Assembly: GCA_025453955.1 (NCBI GenBank) | Contig: JALOPJ010000013.1 | Coordinates: 1-37,021, forward strand | From: Candidatus Edwardsiibacteriota bacterium | GTDB taxonomy: Bacteria > Edwardsbacteria > AC1 > EtOH8 | Length of the DNA stretch: 37,021 bases | Direction of reading: 5' to 3' | In this document: piece after piece, positions 1-8,621 of the stretch | Numbering within the stretch: the first letter of the stretch is position 1 | Layout of the letters: each line of letters begins with the position of its first letter | Notes under the pieces: model-generated | What the model saw: only the letters and a program-made list of their open reading frames with translations | What the model was told of the DNA's origin: nothing | The model's database searches: none | Program-made: the position numbers and the translations under genes

Positions 1-1053
1 CCCGGCGGCCACCGATCCCATCCCGGCGCCGAAGGGATCGTGCTGGACGATGTAGAGCCAGCCCCGGAAGAACCCGCCCATTTTCGCGCTGGTGTAGCTT
101 TCCTCGGGCGAGACCATCAGATTGACGCGCTCCCTGAACACCTCGGGACCGAGCAGGTACGAGGCCAGCACGATGACGATCAGCAGCGCCCACAGCCGGC
201 GGTCGCGCATCGAGCCGAGGAACAGGACGCCGATGATGATCGAAAGCCACGATATCCGCAGCAGCGTGTACCCCACCGCCAGCAGGGTGACGGCCATGGC
301 CGCGGCCAGCACCGGCCGGTGTTTCCGATCGAGCGAGGTCCACAGCGCGATGATCAGGAAGACGTTGATCACGCCGTAGGGTCCGACGTTGGTCCAGTGC
401 AGGCGCAGCGCTCCGGAGGCGATCGGCGGATTGACGACCCGGTCGGCGCCGATGATCACCGGGAACAGGTCGTAGCTTCCGTAATACTGCAGGAACCCCC
501 ACAGCATCCGCAGGGTGCAGGCCGCCGCCAGCACGACCAGCAGCCGCTTCAGCCATGGTTCATCCAGATCGAACGATGCGGCGAAGACATACACCGGCAG
601 GAACATGAAGTACCATTTCCATCCGACCGCCGCCACCAGCGGCCCGCTGGACTTGACCGTGGCCATCGCCGCGGCCAGCAGGAGCAGGGCGATCGCCGCA
701 TTGATCCTGCCGCGCTCCACCAGCGGACTGACCGATACGATCCGCTTCACCACCCAGATGCCGCCGAACGCGAACAACAGCAGTTCCTTGGTCCCCCCCA
801 CCAGGGACTGCGGGAAGTATGCCAGCACGACGTCATGGAACGGCATGTACCCGACCAGCAGGGCCAGCCCCAGGCGCTCCTCCCTGAAGAAGACGATGAA
901 CAGCAGGAAGGCGAGCAGCAGGCCGACGGCGTACACCCGGTGGTTGAGGAACAGCCAGCCGGCCGTCAATCCCAGCACCAGCAGGCCGAAGACGACCAGG
1001 GACCGCCGCAGCGGGGTCTCGCTACCGGCCGGCCAGTTGCCGATAGAAGGCAT
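1..1053 (-). CDS. O-antigen ligase/polymerase-like membrane protein (3' end outside the window)
   Basis: This reading frame stays open for 351 codons and runs off the left edge. It starts at the ATG at 1053, inside the end of the upstream glycosyltransferase gene (32-base overlap), with GGAGAG five bases before the ATG. The translation opens MPSIGNWPAGSETP and then becomes strongly hydrophobic, with many membrane helices broken by short charged loops. A later loop reads VNPPIASGALRLHWTNVGPY and is followed by further helices. The pattern resembles O-antigen ligase/Wzy (PF04932-type) proteins, which join or polymerise lipid-linked glycans on the periplasmic face. The diagnostic large periplasmic loop cannot be judged fully because the C-terminus is missing. 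The place at the end of a polysaccharide operon fits a polymerase or ligase. The exact role is inferred. Confidence 0.72.
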   Translation of the reverse strand, partial: MPSIGNWPAGSETPLRRSLVVFGLLVLGLTAGWLFLNHRVYAVGLLLAFLLFIVFFREERLGLALLVGYMPFHDVVLAYFPQSLVGGTKELLLFAFGGIWVVKRIVSVSPLVERGRINAAIALLLLAAAMATVKSSGPLVAAVGWKWYFMFLPVYVFAASFDLDEPWLKRLLVVLAAACTLRMLWGFLQYYGSYDLFPVIIGADRVVNPPIASGALRLHWTNVGPYGVINVFLIIALWTSLDRKHRPVLAAAMAVTLLAVGYTLLRISWLSIIIGVLFLGSMRDRRLWALLIVIVLASYLLGPEVFRERVNLMVSPEESYTSAKMGGFFRGWLYIVQHDPFGAGMGSVAAG

Positions 1054-2155
1054 GCGATCTCTCCGCCACCGCGTTCCAGCTGAACTGCCGCCGGGCGCGA
1101 GCCCGGCCCTCGGCGATCATCGACCGGCGCAGCGCGGCGCCGGCCATCACCCTGTCGATGGCCGCGGCCAGCGCGGCCGGGTCCCCCTCCGGCACCACCA
1201 GCCCGGCGTCACCGACGATGTTGGGGATCTCGCCGGACGCCGAGCCGATCACCGGGACGCCGCAGACCATCGCCTCCACCAGCACCAGTCCGAATTGCTC
1301 CTTCAGCTTCGGCATGGTGACCGAGGGAAGCACGAACAGGTCCATCGCGGACAGGTAGGCATGGACCAACCGGTGCTCCGGCAACGCTCCGGTGAAGAGC
1401 ACGCGGCCGTCAATGCCGAGTTCCCCGGCACGGCGCACCAATCCGGCGCGCGCCGGCCCCTCGCCCACGATCAGCAGCCGGTGCGGCCGGGCCACCCGGG
1501 CCGAGGCCTCGAGCAGATGGCGCAGTCCCTTCTGCTCGGTCAATCTGCCGGCGTACCCGATCGTGAAGCGATCCAGGCCCAACCGGGCCCGCAGCCTGGC
1601 CCGGTCGGCTGGGACCGCAGGCCGGATCGAGGGATCGTATCCCTGTCCCGCGACCACCGCCGGCCCCCGGTACCCCTTGGCCCGCAGCACGTCGATGCCG
1701 TCATGGTTGCCTGTCAGGATGCCGTCCGCGCCGCGCAGCACGGCCCGCTCGATGGCGGAAACCGGCCAGGGGAACCGCAGCACCAGGTTCTGCCAGGCCA
1801 GCAGCGCGTACTTCGCCCCCACCGCCCGGGCAAGCATCAGGCCCTGCAGCGCGGTCAGGCAGTACGGCTCGACCTCGAACTGCACGAGGTCCGGCCGGAA
1901 GTCGCGGAGATGCCGGTAGATCGCAGGATAGTAAAGATAGCTGATGTTCTTGACGTTGGGCGTGACCGGCACCGCATGGACGGCGAACCGGCCGGCGTTC
2001 CCCAGGTACGCCCGGTATCCCTGCCCCAAGTGGAGGGCCGGCCAGTACGCCGGCGCGATCAGCTGCAGCTCGAGATCGGGGTACACCGACAGCGCGACCA
2101 GTTTCTCCTGGTTGGTCGCGATCACCGCCGCGTGGCTGACGATGCTGATCCTCAT
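1022..2155 (-). CDS. Glycosyltransferase family 4 (GT-B fold)
   Basis: This 377-residue cytoplasmic glycosyltransferase probably adds one sugar to the lipid-linked repeat unit. The N-terminus MRISIVSHAAV starts a Rossmann-type half. The C-terminal half has GYAGRLTEQKGLRHLLEA, the usual donor-domain opening of GT4 enzymes, and EQFGLVLVEAMVCGVPVIG, the E-x7-E motif that contacts the nucleotide sugar. Near residues 150-165 is LTGNHDGIDVLRAKGYRGP, the interdomain part typical of the family. Length is normal for GT4. The start ATG overlaps the stop of the upstream GT4 gene as ATGA, so the two are probably translationally coupled. Donor and acceptor cannot be read from the sequence. Confidence 0.9.
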   Translation of the reverse strand: MRISIVSHAAVIATNQEKLVALSVYPDLELQLIAPAYWPALHLGQGYRAYLGNAGRFAVHAVPVTPNVKNISYLYYPAIYRHLRDFRPDLVQFEVEPYCLTALQGLMLARAVGAKYALLAWQNLVLRFPWPVSAIERAVLRGADGILTGNHDGIDVLRAKGYRGPAVVAGQGYDPSIRPAVPADRARLRARLGLDRFTIGYAGRLTEQKGLRHLLEASARVARPHRLLIVGEGPARAGLVRRAGELGIDGRVLFTGALPEHRLVHAYLSAMDLFVLPSVTMPKLKEQFGLVLVEAMVCGVPVIGSASGEIPNIVGDAGLVVPEGDPAALAAAIDRVMAGAALRRSMIAEGRARARRQFSWNAVAERSHAFYRQLAGR

Positions 2156-3303
2156 GGCCGGTCCCCGTAGATCCGCTCCGTGGCCGCGGCGATCGCGTCC
2201 CAGGAATACCGGGCGCTCAGGGCGGCCGCACCCCTCCCCAGACTCGCGCGCAGCGCGGCCGACCCGGCCAGCGCGGCGATCGCTGCGGCCATCGCCGCAG
2301 GATCACCGGGCGGCACCAGCAGGGCATTGCCGCCCGACCGGACCGCGTCTGGCTGGTCGGTCCCGCTGGTCGTGATCACCGGCAGCCCGAACGCGGCGAC
2401 CGTGGCGAAGCTGCTGCGGGCGTCGCTGACGCCTCCTCCGTAAACCTGGATCGCCGCATCGGCGACCGCCAAGTATTCGCGGGCCGTCTCTTCCGGCAGG
2501 TATCCGGTCAGGCGCACGGTCCGTTCCAGCCCCATTCCCCGGAGCTGTCGCGCCACCCAGTCGCGGGTTTGGGTCCCGGCGCCCCGGCCGCCGCCGCCGA
2601 TCAACAACAGCTTCACGTTGCCACGCGCGGTCAGGGCCTGCTTGAATCCCTCGAGCAACGAACGGTAGTCATGGTCTGGATGGATCACCCCGAATGTGAC
2701 GAACATCATGTCGTGGGGGCCCACGCCAATCCTCCTCCGGAACTCCGCGCGCCGCCCCCCGTTCCGCCGCCTGGGCAGTATCCCGGGACCGACCGGGACC
2801 ACTGCCGCATGCTTGTCCACGCCTGTCAGGCGGGCGATCTGGCCGGCCTGCCCGTTGGTGGTCGTGATGACCGTGTCGCTGCCACCGGCCAACAGGCCGA
2901 ACAGCCGGTCCCGCCAGCGTCCCGCCCTCGGGAACCAGTACGGCCCCTTGGGCGTATGGACGGTGGTCACCATCCTGGCCTGCGGCAGCGCCGTCCGGCA
3001 CGCCGCCGGCAGCAGGCAGATGGACGCTTTCTCGTCGAATGCGATGGTGCCGTATTGCAGATGGACGACGTCCGGGCCGAACGACCGCAGTCGGGAGAGC
3101 AGCGTCAGCACGCCCAACGGGCCCCATTGCGCGGCCACGCCCAGCACCGGCGGACCATCACCGGCGAGGATGCGGTGATCGCGCCGGGTCAGCACGGCGA
3201 TCTCGTGGCCGCGCGCCCGGATGGCGGATGCCAGGTTGCGGGTATAGTCGCCGACCCCGCAGTCCATGCCGGGATAGCTCCCGGACACCATGGCGATCCT
3301 CAT
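2152..3303 (-). CDS. Glycosyltransferase family 4 (GT-B fold)
   Basis: This is a 383-residue GT4 enzyme. I chose the ATG at 3303 because it forms an ATGA overlap with the deacetylase stop and gives the classic start MRIAMVSGSYPGMDCGVGDY, where the glycine-rich GVGDY loop lies in the acceptor domain. A longer reading frame adds 14 residues without conserved features. The donor-domain strand reads VKLLLIGGGGRGAGTQT, followed by LTGYLPEETAREYLAVADA. In place of a clean E-x7-E there is DARSSFATVAAFGLPVITT, so the first glutamate is substituted, as in a subset of GT4 enzymes. It is one of the chain-assembly transferases of the cluster. Its sugar specificity is unknown. Confidence 0.88.
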   Translation of the reverse strand: MRIAMVSGSYPGMDCGVGDYTRNLASAIRARGHEIAVLTRRDHRILAGDGPPVLGVAAQWGPLGVLTLLSRLRSFGPDVVHLQYGTIAFDEKASICLLPAACRTALPQARMVTTVHTPKGPYWFPRAGRWRDRLFGLLAGGSDTVITTTNGQAGQIARLTGVDKHAAVVPVGPGILPRRRNGGRRAEFRRRIGVGPHDMMFVTFGVIHPDHDYRSLLEGFKQALTARGNVKLLLIGGGGRGAGTQTRDWVARQLRGMGLERTVRLTGYLPEETAREYLAVADAAIQVYGGGVSDARSSFATVAAFGLPVITTSGTDQPDAVRSGGNALLVPPGDPAAMAAAIAALAGSAALRASLGRGAAALSARYSWDAIAAATERIYGDRP

Positions 3304-3998
3304 CCCCGCAGCTCCCGGCACAGCAACCGCAGGCGGAACCGCCACAGCGGTTCGCCACGGGTGATCGTCATCCTGGGAAGATCGTAGCGGTCTGGATTAC
3401 GGGTCCACGACACGCCGAACCCCAGTTGGTATCCCTCCTGCTGCACCAGCTGCCGGACCACCGGCGAGCTGAAGCCGTAGGGATAGGCGATGCTCGGCAC
3501 CTGCGGCGCCAGTTTGGACATCAAGGATTCTTTCGCGTTCCTGAGATCGAGCGCCGCCTGCTCCGGGGTCAGTGCTCGCAGGTCGACATGCCGTTGCCCG
3601 TGGCTCCCGAATTCCGCGCCTTGGGACGCCATGTCGGCCGCCTGGTCCCAGCTGATCATCGGCAACGATAGGTGCCGGTTGTAATCCGATACCCCGCCGA
3701 CCCAGGCGGTGGCAAGGAAGAATACCGCGCTGAAGCCGTGCTCGCGCAATGTCGGCCAGGCGATGTCATGGTTGTCGCGGTACCCGTCATCGAACGTGAT
3801 CAGCAGTTCCCGCCGTCCGAACCCGGCGCCTTCGGCCAACCGGTCCCGCAGCTGCCGCAGCCCGATGGTCCGGTATCCGAGCCGGCGCAACAGGTCCAGC
3901 TGCCGCTCGAACTGGTCCAGTGAGATGCGGGTGGGCTCCCCGCGGTCGTCGGCATCGGCGGCGATGCTGTGATAGAGCAGGATCACCGGGAGCTTCAT
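3300..3998 (-). CDS. Polysaccharide deacetylase (NodB/CE4 domain)
   Basis: This 232-residue protein is a NodB-homology deacetylase of carbohydrate esterase family 4, which removes N- or O-acetyl groups from sugars using a divalent metal. It shows LLYHSI near the N-terminus, the metal-site motif TFDDGYRDN near residue 90 and GSHGQRHVDLR with the paired histidines near residue 145. The C-terminal part contains SIAYPYGF, a typical CE4 strand. I use the ATG at 3998 (MKLPVILLYHSI), which overlaps the upstream GT4 stop as ATGA; a longer frame adds 21 residues of no recognisable kind. There is no signal peptide, so it may act in the cytoplasm on a lipid-linked intermediate. That location is inferred. 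Confidence 0.9.
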   Translation of the reverse strand: MKLPVILLYHSIAADADDRGEPTRISLDQFERQLDLLRRLGYRTIGLRQLRDRLAEGAGFGRRELLITFDDGYRDNHDIAWPTLREHGFSAVFFLATAWVGGVSDYNRHLSLPMISWDQAADMASQGAEFGSHGQRHVDLRALTPEQAALDLRNAKESLMSKLAPQVPSIAYPYGFSSPVVRQLVQQEGYQLGFGVSWTRNPDRYDLPRMTITRGEPLWRFRLRLLCRELRG

Positions 3999-5047
3999 GC
4001 CGCCGACCCCTGGAGCGCTTTCCGGTACACCTCGCAGTACTGCTCGGCGATCCTGCCCCACGTGTGCCGCTCCGCGGTCAGCCGGGCCGCTGTGCCGATG
4101 CCGCGCCGCAGCTCCGGGTCCATCGACAACTTCAGCATCAATCCGGCGATGGTTTCCTCATCGCGCGGGATCAGATACCCGTTGCTGCCCGTCGTGATCA
4201 CATCCTCCGAACCGCCGGCCGCCGTCGCCAGCGCGGGCAGGCCGGCCGCCATCGCCTCCAGCAGCGTCAGCGGCATGCCGTCGTAATACGAGCAGTTGAG
4301 GAATCCGTCGACCAGTTGGTACAGCTGGGCCAGCTCGTCGTCGGCGAGGCTCCCGGTGCCGCTCACTCCGTCCGGCCAGCGGCGCTGTTCGGCGGTGACC
4401 ACCAGCAGCCGGCCGCGGGGGAACTTCGCACGGAACCTCAGGAACGATCGTTCCGCCAGCCGGTAGTTCTTGATCGGGTCCTCGGTGCGGCCGATGAACA
4501 GCCAGTGGATCGTCCCGGGATCGAGCAGCAACCGCTGCCGCACCCGGGCGGCGGCGACCCGGTCGGGACGGGCGGGCGCACAACCGTTGGGGACGACCGT
4601 GATCCGCCGCCGGTCGACCCCGTACCAGCGGTGGGCGCTTTCGCGGGCGAACCGGCTGACCGCGGTGACCTGCGCCGCCCGCCGGCCGCTGGCAAATTCC
4701 CTGGCGATACCGGCGCGGAACCACCGCGCGCGCAGATTGGCGAAGGTCGGCGGGAACGACAGCCCCAGGCTGATGATCGTGCCCAGATACGTGTGGACCG
4801 TGCCGGGCGTCCGCCGCCGGAACAATTCCGGCAGGCCGAAGGAACCGAACGTATGGACCACGTCCTGCTGGCCGGGATCGAGCCGTTCCACCGGGATGAA
4901 CGCCACGGGTCCGCGCCGGCCGCCGGCCGCGCCGCAGATCGCCACCTGATGGCCCAGACCCGACAAGGCCTGCGACAGGAAGCCGATCAGACGGGGGATC
5001 CCGCTGACCTCGTTCAGGTCGAGCGCGCCCGCCAGCGCGATCCTCAT
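3995..5047 (-). CDS. Glycosyltransferase family 4 (GT-B fold)
   Basis: This 350-residue glycosyltransferase starts MRIALAGALDLNEVSGIPRL, with the acceptor-domain glycine loop at SGIPR. The middle contains VPNGCAPARPDRV, the linker into the donor domain, and IHWLFIGRTEDPIKNYRLAE, a GT4 donor-domain opening. The segment YYDGMPLTLLEAMAAGLPAL carries the glutamate of the nucleotide-binding E motif, with a substitution at the first position. The gene begins directly before the stop of the nucleotidyltransferase gene with no spacer and ends with an ATGA overlap into the deacetylase. It is a chain-assembly enzyme of the polysaccharide cluster with unknown specificity. Confidence 0.9.
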   Translation of the reverse strand: MRIALAGALDLNEVSGIPRLIGFLSQALSGLGHQVAICGAAGGRRGPVAFIPVERLDPGQQDVVHTFGSFGLPELFRRRTPGTVHTYLGTIISLGLSFPPTFANLRARWFRAGIAREFASGRRAAQVTAVSRFARESAHRWYGVDRRRITVVPNGCAPARPDRVAAARVRQRLLLDPGTIHWLFIGRTEDPIKNYRLAERSFLRFRAKFPRGRLLVVTAEQRRWPDGVSGTGSLADDELAQLYQLVDGFLNCSYYDGMPLTLLEAMAAGLPALATAAGGSEDVITTGSNGYLIPRDEETIAGLMLKLSMDPELRRGIGTAARLTAERHTWGRIAEQYCEVYRKALQGSAA

Positions 5048-5746
5048 CTAGGGCCTGACCCGGCGGTGCTGCACGTCGTCGACCGCCTTCTGGAAGTCCT
5101 CCAGATGGCCGATGTCCATCCAGTACTCCCGGATCTGATGCGTGCCGACGCGCCGACCCCGGGCGATCGCCTTGGTGATCAGCTGCGGCATGTCGTACCG
5201 GCCGGAGGCCGGGATCAGCCCGATGACGTCGGGGCGGATGAGGTAGACCCCGGCGCTGATCAGCGACCGGACGCGGGGTTTTTCCGTGATCGCCCGGACC
5301 TCCCCGTCGCGGCATTCCAACACGCCGTACGGTATCTCGGTCTCCAGCATCCGGGCCCCCACCGTGATGTCCGCGCCGGCCGCGCGGTGGGCGCGCAGCA
5401 TCGAGCGGAAATCGAGCTCGGTCAGCACATCGCCGTTCATCACCAGGAAATCGCCGCGTAGCCGCCGGCGCAGCTGGCGGAGGACACCGGCCGTCCCCAG
5501 GGGCTTGCTCTCCCGGGCATACCCGATGCGGACCCCCCATTTTTTCCCGTCGCCGAAATAGGTCTCGATCAGCTCGGAGCGGTACCCGGTGGCGATGATG
5601 ACATCGCCGATCCCGGAGCGCTTGAGGCGCTGCAGGATCAGCTCCAGGATCGGTTTCTCGCCGATCGGCAGCAGCGGCTTGGGGATGGCGTAGGTCAGCG
5701 GCCGCAGACGCGTCCCCATGCCGCCGGCCATGATCACAGCCTGCAT
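5048..5746 (-). CDS. Sugar-1-phosphate nucleotidyltransferase
   Basis: This 232-residue enzyme activates a sugar-1-phosphate with an NTP to make a nucleotide sugar. The N-terminus has the family signature GGMGTRLRPLTYAIPKPLLP, which binds the NTP, and VMNGDVLTELDF carries the metal-binding aspartate. The later segments ITVGARMLETEIPYGVLECR and ISAGVYLIRPDV match the sugar-binding core. It lacks the C-terminal left-handed beta-helix of long GlmU- or ManC-type proteins and is of the short type. Two nucleotide-sugar SDR genes lie just upstream, one of them Rmd-like, so GDP-mannose is a plausible product, but the sequence alone does not fix the base or the sugar. Confidence 0.9.
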   Translation of the reverse strand: MQAVIMAGGMGTRLRPLTYAIPKPLLPIGEKPILELILQRLKRSGIGDVIIATGYRSELIETYFGDGKKWGVRIGYARESKPLGTAGVLRQLRRRLRGDFLVMNGDVLTELDFRSMLRAHRAAGADITVGARMLETEIPYGVLECRDGEVRAITEKPRVRSLISAGVYLIRPDVIGLIPASGRYDMPQLITKAIARGRRVGTHQIREYWMDIGHLEDFQKAVDDVQHRRVRP

Positions 5747-5756
5747 GGGCCCGGCC

Positions 5757-6749
5757 TCATATCGTGTACTCGTCGGCCCGGAACTGGTCCAGGTTCTCCC
5801 GGATCCAGTCCACGGTCTGTTCCAGCCCCTGGTCGAATCCGCACCGCGGTTTCCAGCCCAGCAGCCGCGCCGCCTTGCGGTTGTCCGCCAGCAGCCGCAG
5901 CACCTCGCTGGCGCCGGGCCGGATCCGCTGCCGGTCGGTGACGATCCTCGTCTTCCGCCCGGACAGCCGGATGATCCGCCGCGCGGTCTCGCCGATGGTG
6001 TGGTACTGCCCGGTGCCGAGGTTGATGACCTCGCCGCACACCGTGTCCGGCGCCTCGGCCGCCGCGATGAACCCGGCCGACGTGTCCTTGACGTACGTGA
6101 AGTCCCTTTTGGGCGCCAGGCTGCCCAGCCGCACCGTATCGCGGGTCAGCGCCTGCACGGCGATGGTCGGGATCACCGCCCGGGCCGACTGCCGCGGACC
6201 GAACGTATTGAACGGCCGGACCGTCACCAGCGGCAGGCCGAACGAGGCGTGGAAGCTCTCGGCCAGCTTGTCGGCGCCGATCTTCGAGGCCGAGTACGGG
6301 GACTGCCCCTTGAGCGGGTGGCGCTCGTCGATCGGCACGTACTGCCCCGTCCCGTAGACCTCGCTGGTCGACGTGTGGACCAGCCGCGTCACCCCGGTCT
6401 CGCGCGCCGCCATCAGGACGTTGAGGGTCCCCATCACGTTGACCTCGGCCGTCTCCACCGGATGGCGGTAGGAATAGGGGATGGCGATCAGCGCCCCCAG
6501 GTGGAACACGTACCGGCAGCCGGTCATCGCCGCCCGGACCGCATGGAAATCCCGCAGGTCGCCGCGGTAGACGTCGACCGTCCCCAGCAGCTCCGGCGGC
6601 AGACAGCGCAGGTTGCCGATGGCGCCGCCGCCGGTGTAGCGCACGAAGGCCCGCACCCGGGCGCCCCGCGCGGCCAGGTCCTCGCACAGGTGGCTGCCGA
6701 TGAACCCGGCCGCGCCGGTCACCAGCACCGTCTTGTTGTTCCAGTTCAT
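5757..6749 (-). CDS. NAD-dependent sugar-nucleotide 4,6-dehydratase/epimerase (LegB-like SDR)
   Basis: This 330-residue extended short-chain dehydrogenase acts on a nucleotide sugar. The NAD-binding motif is VLVTGAAGFIGSHL, the catalytic region is HTSTSEVYGTG followed by YSASK (the YxxxK pair), and the substrate region contains RPFNTFGPRQSARAVIPTI. That last motif is characteristic, as I know it, of the LegB-like dehydratase family. The chosen start at 6749 (MNWNNKTVLVTG) has GAGGGAG four bases upstream; a longer frame from 6773 adds eight residues. Together with the next-door reductase it could make a 6-deoxy sugar. Whether the substrate is GDP-mannose, GDP-GlcNAc or UDP-GlcNAc is not decided by the sequence. 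Confidence 0.85.
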   Translation of the reverse strand: MNWNNKTVLVTGAAGFIGSHLCEDLAARGARVRAFVRYTGGGAIGNLRCLPPELLGTVDVYRGDLRDFHAVRAAMTGCRYVFHLGALIAIPYSYRHPVETAEVNVMGTLNVLMAARETGVTRLVHTSTSEVYGTGQYVPIDERHPLKGQSPYSASKIGADKLAESFHASFGLPLVTVRPFNTFGPRQSARAVIPTIAVQALTRDTVRLGSLAPKRDFTYVKDTSAGFIAAAEAPDTVCGEVINLGTGQYHTIGETARRIIRLSGRKTRIVTDRQRIRPGASEVLRLLADNRKAARLLGWKPRCGFDQGLEQTVDWIRENLDQFRADEYTI

Positions 6750-6787
6750 CGCTCCCTCGCTCTGATGCCGCATCGCCTGGCCGCCGG

Positions 6788-7726
6788 CTACCCGCGGTAG
6801 CGGCGCCGCCAGTAGTTGAGAATGTCCGCCAGCGTCTGTTCCATCGCGATCTCCTTCTTCCAGCCGGTCAGCGCGTTGAACCGGGCCGGCGACCCGACGC
6901 TCACCGGCACGTCGCCGGTCTGGAACCGGGCGGGGTCCACCTCGACCGCGATCCGCCGGTCGGTCATCGCCAGCAGTTGGTCCAGCACGAACTGCCCCGA
7001 GTAGCCCTGCCCCCCGGCGATGTTGTAGATGCCGCCCTTGAGCCCCCGCTCGGCCGCCGCCAGGTAGCCCCGCACCACGTCGCGCACGTCGATGATGTCG
7101 CGCACCGAGCCCAGATTGCCGACCCTGATCACCGGCGGTTGCGAACCGTTCTCGATCAATGCGATCTGCGAGGCGAAGGCCGAGGCCATCGACACCGGCT
7201 TGTTCTGCCCCGGCCCGATGTGGTTGAACGGCCGCAGCCGCACGATGTCCATGTCGTGCAGCAGGTGGTACATCTGGGCGGTGTAGTCCTGGCTGACCTT
7301 CGAGAGGCCGTACACCGTCAGCGGCTTGAGCGGCGCGGTCTCGGCGATCGGCACCTCGTCGGGCCGCACCAGGCCGTACTCGGCGCTGGAACAGATGACG
7401 ATGAATCGGCTGCCGGGAAAATGATGCCGGCCGGCCTCCAGCAGATTGATGGTCCCGAGGACGTTGGTCCTGAAGAAATCCTCGGCGCTCTGGTGCGGCA
7501 GTGCGACGGTCAGCCCGGCCAGGTGGAAGACGTCGTCGAACGACCTTCCCCGCAGGGCCCCATCGACTTGGTCCCGTTCGCAGATGTCGCAGACCAGCGT
7601 CTCCGTCGCGCTGCCGGGATCGGCCGCGGCGTCGAGGCCGGTGACGCCCCAGCCCCGCGCCGCCAGCAGTTCGGCCAGGTGCCGGCCCGCGAACCCGCTG
7701 CTGCCGGTGATCAGCGCCTTCCTCAT
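6788..7726 (-). CDS. rmd: GDP-4-keto-6-deoxy-D-mannose reductase-like SDR
   Basis: This 312-residue extended SDR starts MRKALITGSSGFAGRHLAEL, with the dinucleotide motif GSSGFAG. It has ICSSAEYG and YGLSK, the catalytic serine/tyrosine/lysine set, and RPFNHIGPGQ, a motif I associate with the Rmd group, which reduces GDP-4-keto-6-deoxy-D-mannose to GDP-D-rhamnose. The later segment GNLGSVRDIIDVRDVVRGY matches the same group. A GGAGGG lies six bases before the ATG, inside the end of the upstream GT2 gene. The neighbouring dehydratase and nucleotidyltransferase would give a complete supply route for such a sugar. The symbol is assigned by motif similarity and is tentative. Confidence 0.78.
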   Translation of the reverse strand: MRKALITGSSGFAGRHLAELLAARGWGVTGLDAAADPGSATETLVCDICERDQVDGALRGRSFDDVFHLAGLTVALPHQSAEDFFRTNVLGTINLLEAGRHHFPGSRFIVICSSAEYGLVRPDEVPIAETAPLKPLTVYGLSKVSQDYTAQMYHLLHDMDIVRLRPFNHIGPGQNKPVSMASAFASQIALIENGSQPPVIRVGNLGSVRDIIDVRDVVRGYLAAAERGLKGGIYNIAGGQGYSGQFVLDQLLAMTDRRIAVEVDPARFQTGDVPVSVGSPARFNALTGWKKEIAMEQTLADILNYWRRRYRG

Positions 7727-7727
7727 C

Positions 7728-8621
7728 TCAATCCCTCCACTCCCCGGGCGCGCGCGCGAGCCCGCGCCACAGGCCGAGCAGCCCCGCGGCCAGCAGCGAC
7801 CCTTCGCGCTCGCCCTTGGCCCATCCCGCCGCCTCCCGCAGCCGGGCCGCGATGAACCGCGTCCGGTGTTGCCGCCCGAGATGCTTGGCGCACAGCAGCA
7901 CGTAGTTATGGAACCGCCAGTAGACCATCCGGCGCAGCGTGGTCCGGTTCCCGCCGCCGCCTGCCAGCCGGTGCTCGGCGCTGGCGGCGGGATCGAAGAC
8001 GATCCGGTACCCGGCCCGGCCGATGGCGAGGCCGAGGTCCGTCTCTTCGAACATGCCGCTGGCGACGAATCGCTCGTCGAAGCCGCCGGCCGCTGCGAAG
8101 GCCGCGCGGCGGAAGGAGAAATTGCAGCCGTAGGCGTGGTCGACGAATGTCCTTCGCTCAGCGTTGAAGTTGGTCGCCATGTTGCCGGTGCGGCGATCGA
8201 ACGTGCCGATCGGATGATGCGGGCCCACCAGGATGTCGTACGGGGTCGTCACCCGCCCCGCCACCGCCCCCACGGCCGGGTCCGCATAATTCGCCAGATG
8301 CGCCGCCACCAGCGCCGGGCAGGCGATGATGTCGTCGTCGATCGACAGGATGATCTCCCCCCTTGCCAGCGCCACGCCGTAGTTGCGGGCCCGCGGCGAG
8401 CCGCATCTGGGTATATGGCAATACCTGACCCTGGGCCAGGCGGCTGCGCGCCGTGATAGCTGGTCCCCGATCGGCCGGTCGCTCTGGTCGATGACCACGA
8501 TCTCGAACCGCCGGCAGGTTTGCGCCAGCAGGGACCCCAATGCCGCGCCCGCGGTGCCCGGCCTGTTCAGCGTCGGCATCACGACCGAGAGCGTCGGCAA
8601 GGGGCGCTGTCGCACGATCAT
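7728..8621 (-). CDS. Glycosyltransferase family 2 (GT-A fold)
   Basis: This 297-residue enzyme has a GT-A domain. TLSVVMPTLNRPGTAGAALG forms the first strand and turn, FEIVVIDQSD follows, and ILSIDDDI carries the metal-binding DXD. Further on, GCNFSFRRAAF and GGFDERFVASGMFEETDLG supply the acceptor-side acidic ETD motif. The C-terminus has a short hydrophobic stretch, LLAAGLLGLWRGLA, that may sit at the membrane. The start at 8621 is chosen because it makes an ATGA overlap with the methyltransferase stop; an upstream in-frame start would add 28 unrelated residues. It ends one base before the next gene. Sugar specificity is unknown. Confidence 0.9.
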   Translation of the reverse strand: MIVRQRPLPTLSVVMPTLNRPGTAGAALGSLLAQTCRRFEIVVIDQSDRPIGDQLSRRAAAWPRVRYCHIPRCGSPRARNYGVALARGEIILSIDDDIIACPALVAAHLANYADPAVGAVAGRVTTPYDILVGPHHPIGTFDRRTGNMATNFNAERRTFVDHAYGCNFSFRRAAFAAAGGFDERFVASGMFEETDLGLAIGRAGYRIVFDPAASAEHRLAGGGGNRTTLRRMVYWRFHNYVLLCAKHLGRQHRTRFIAARLREAAGWAKGEREGSLLAAGLLGLWRGLARAPGEWRD

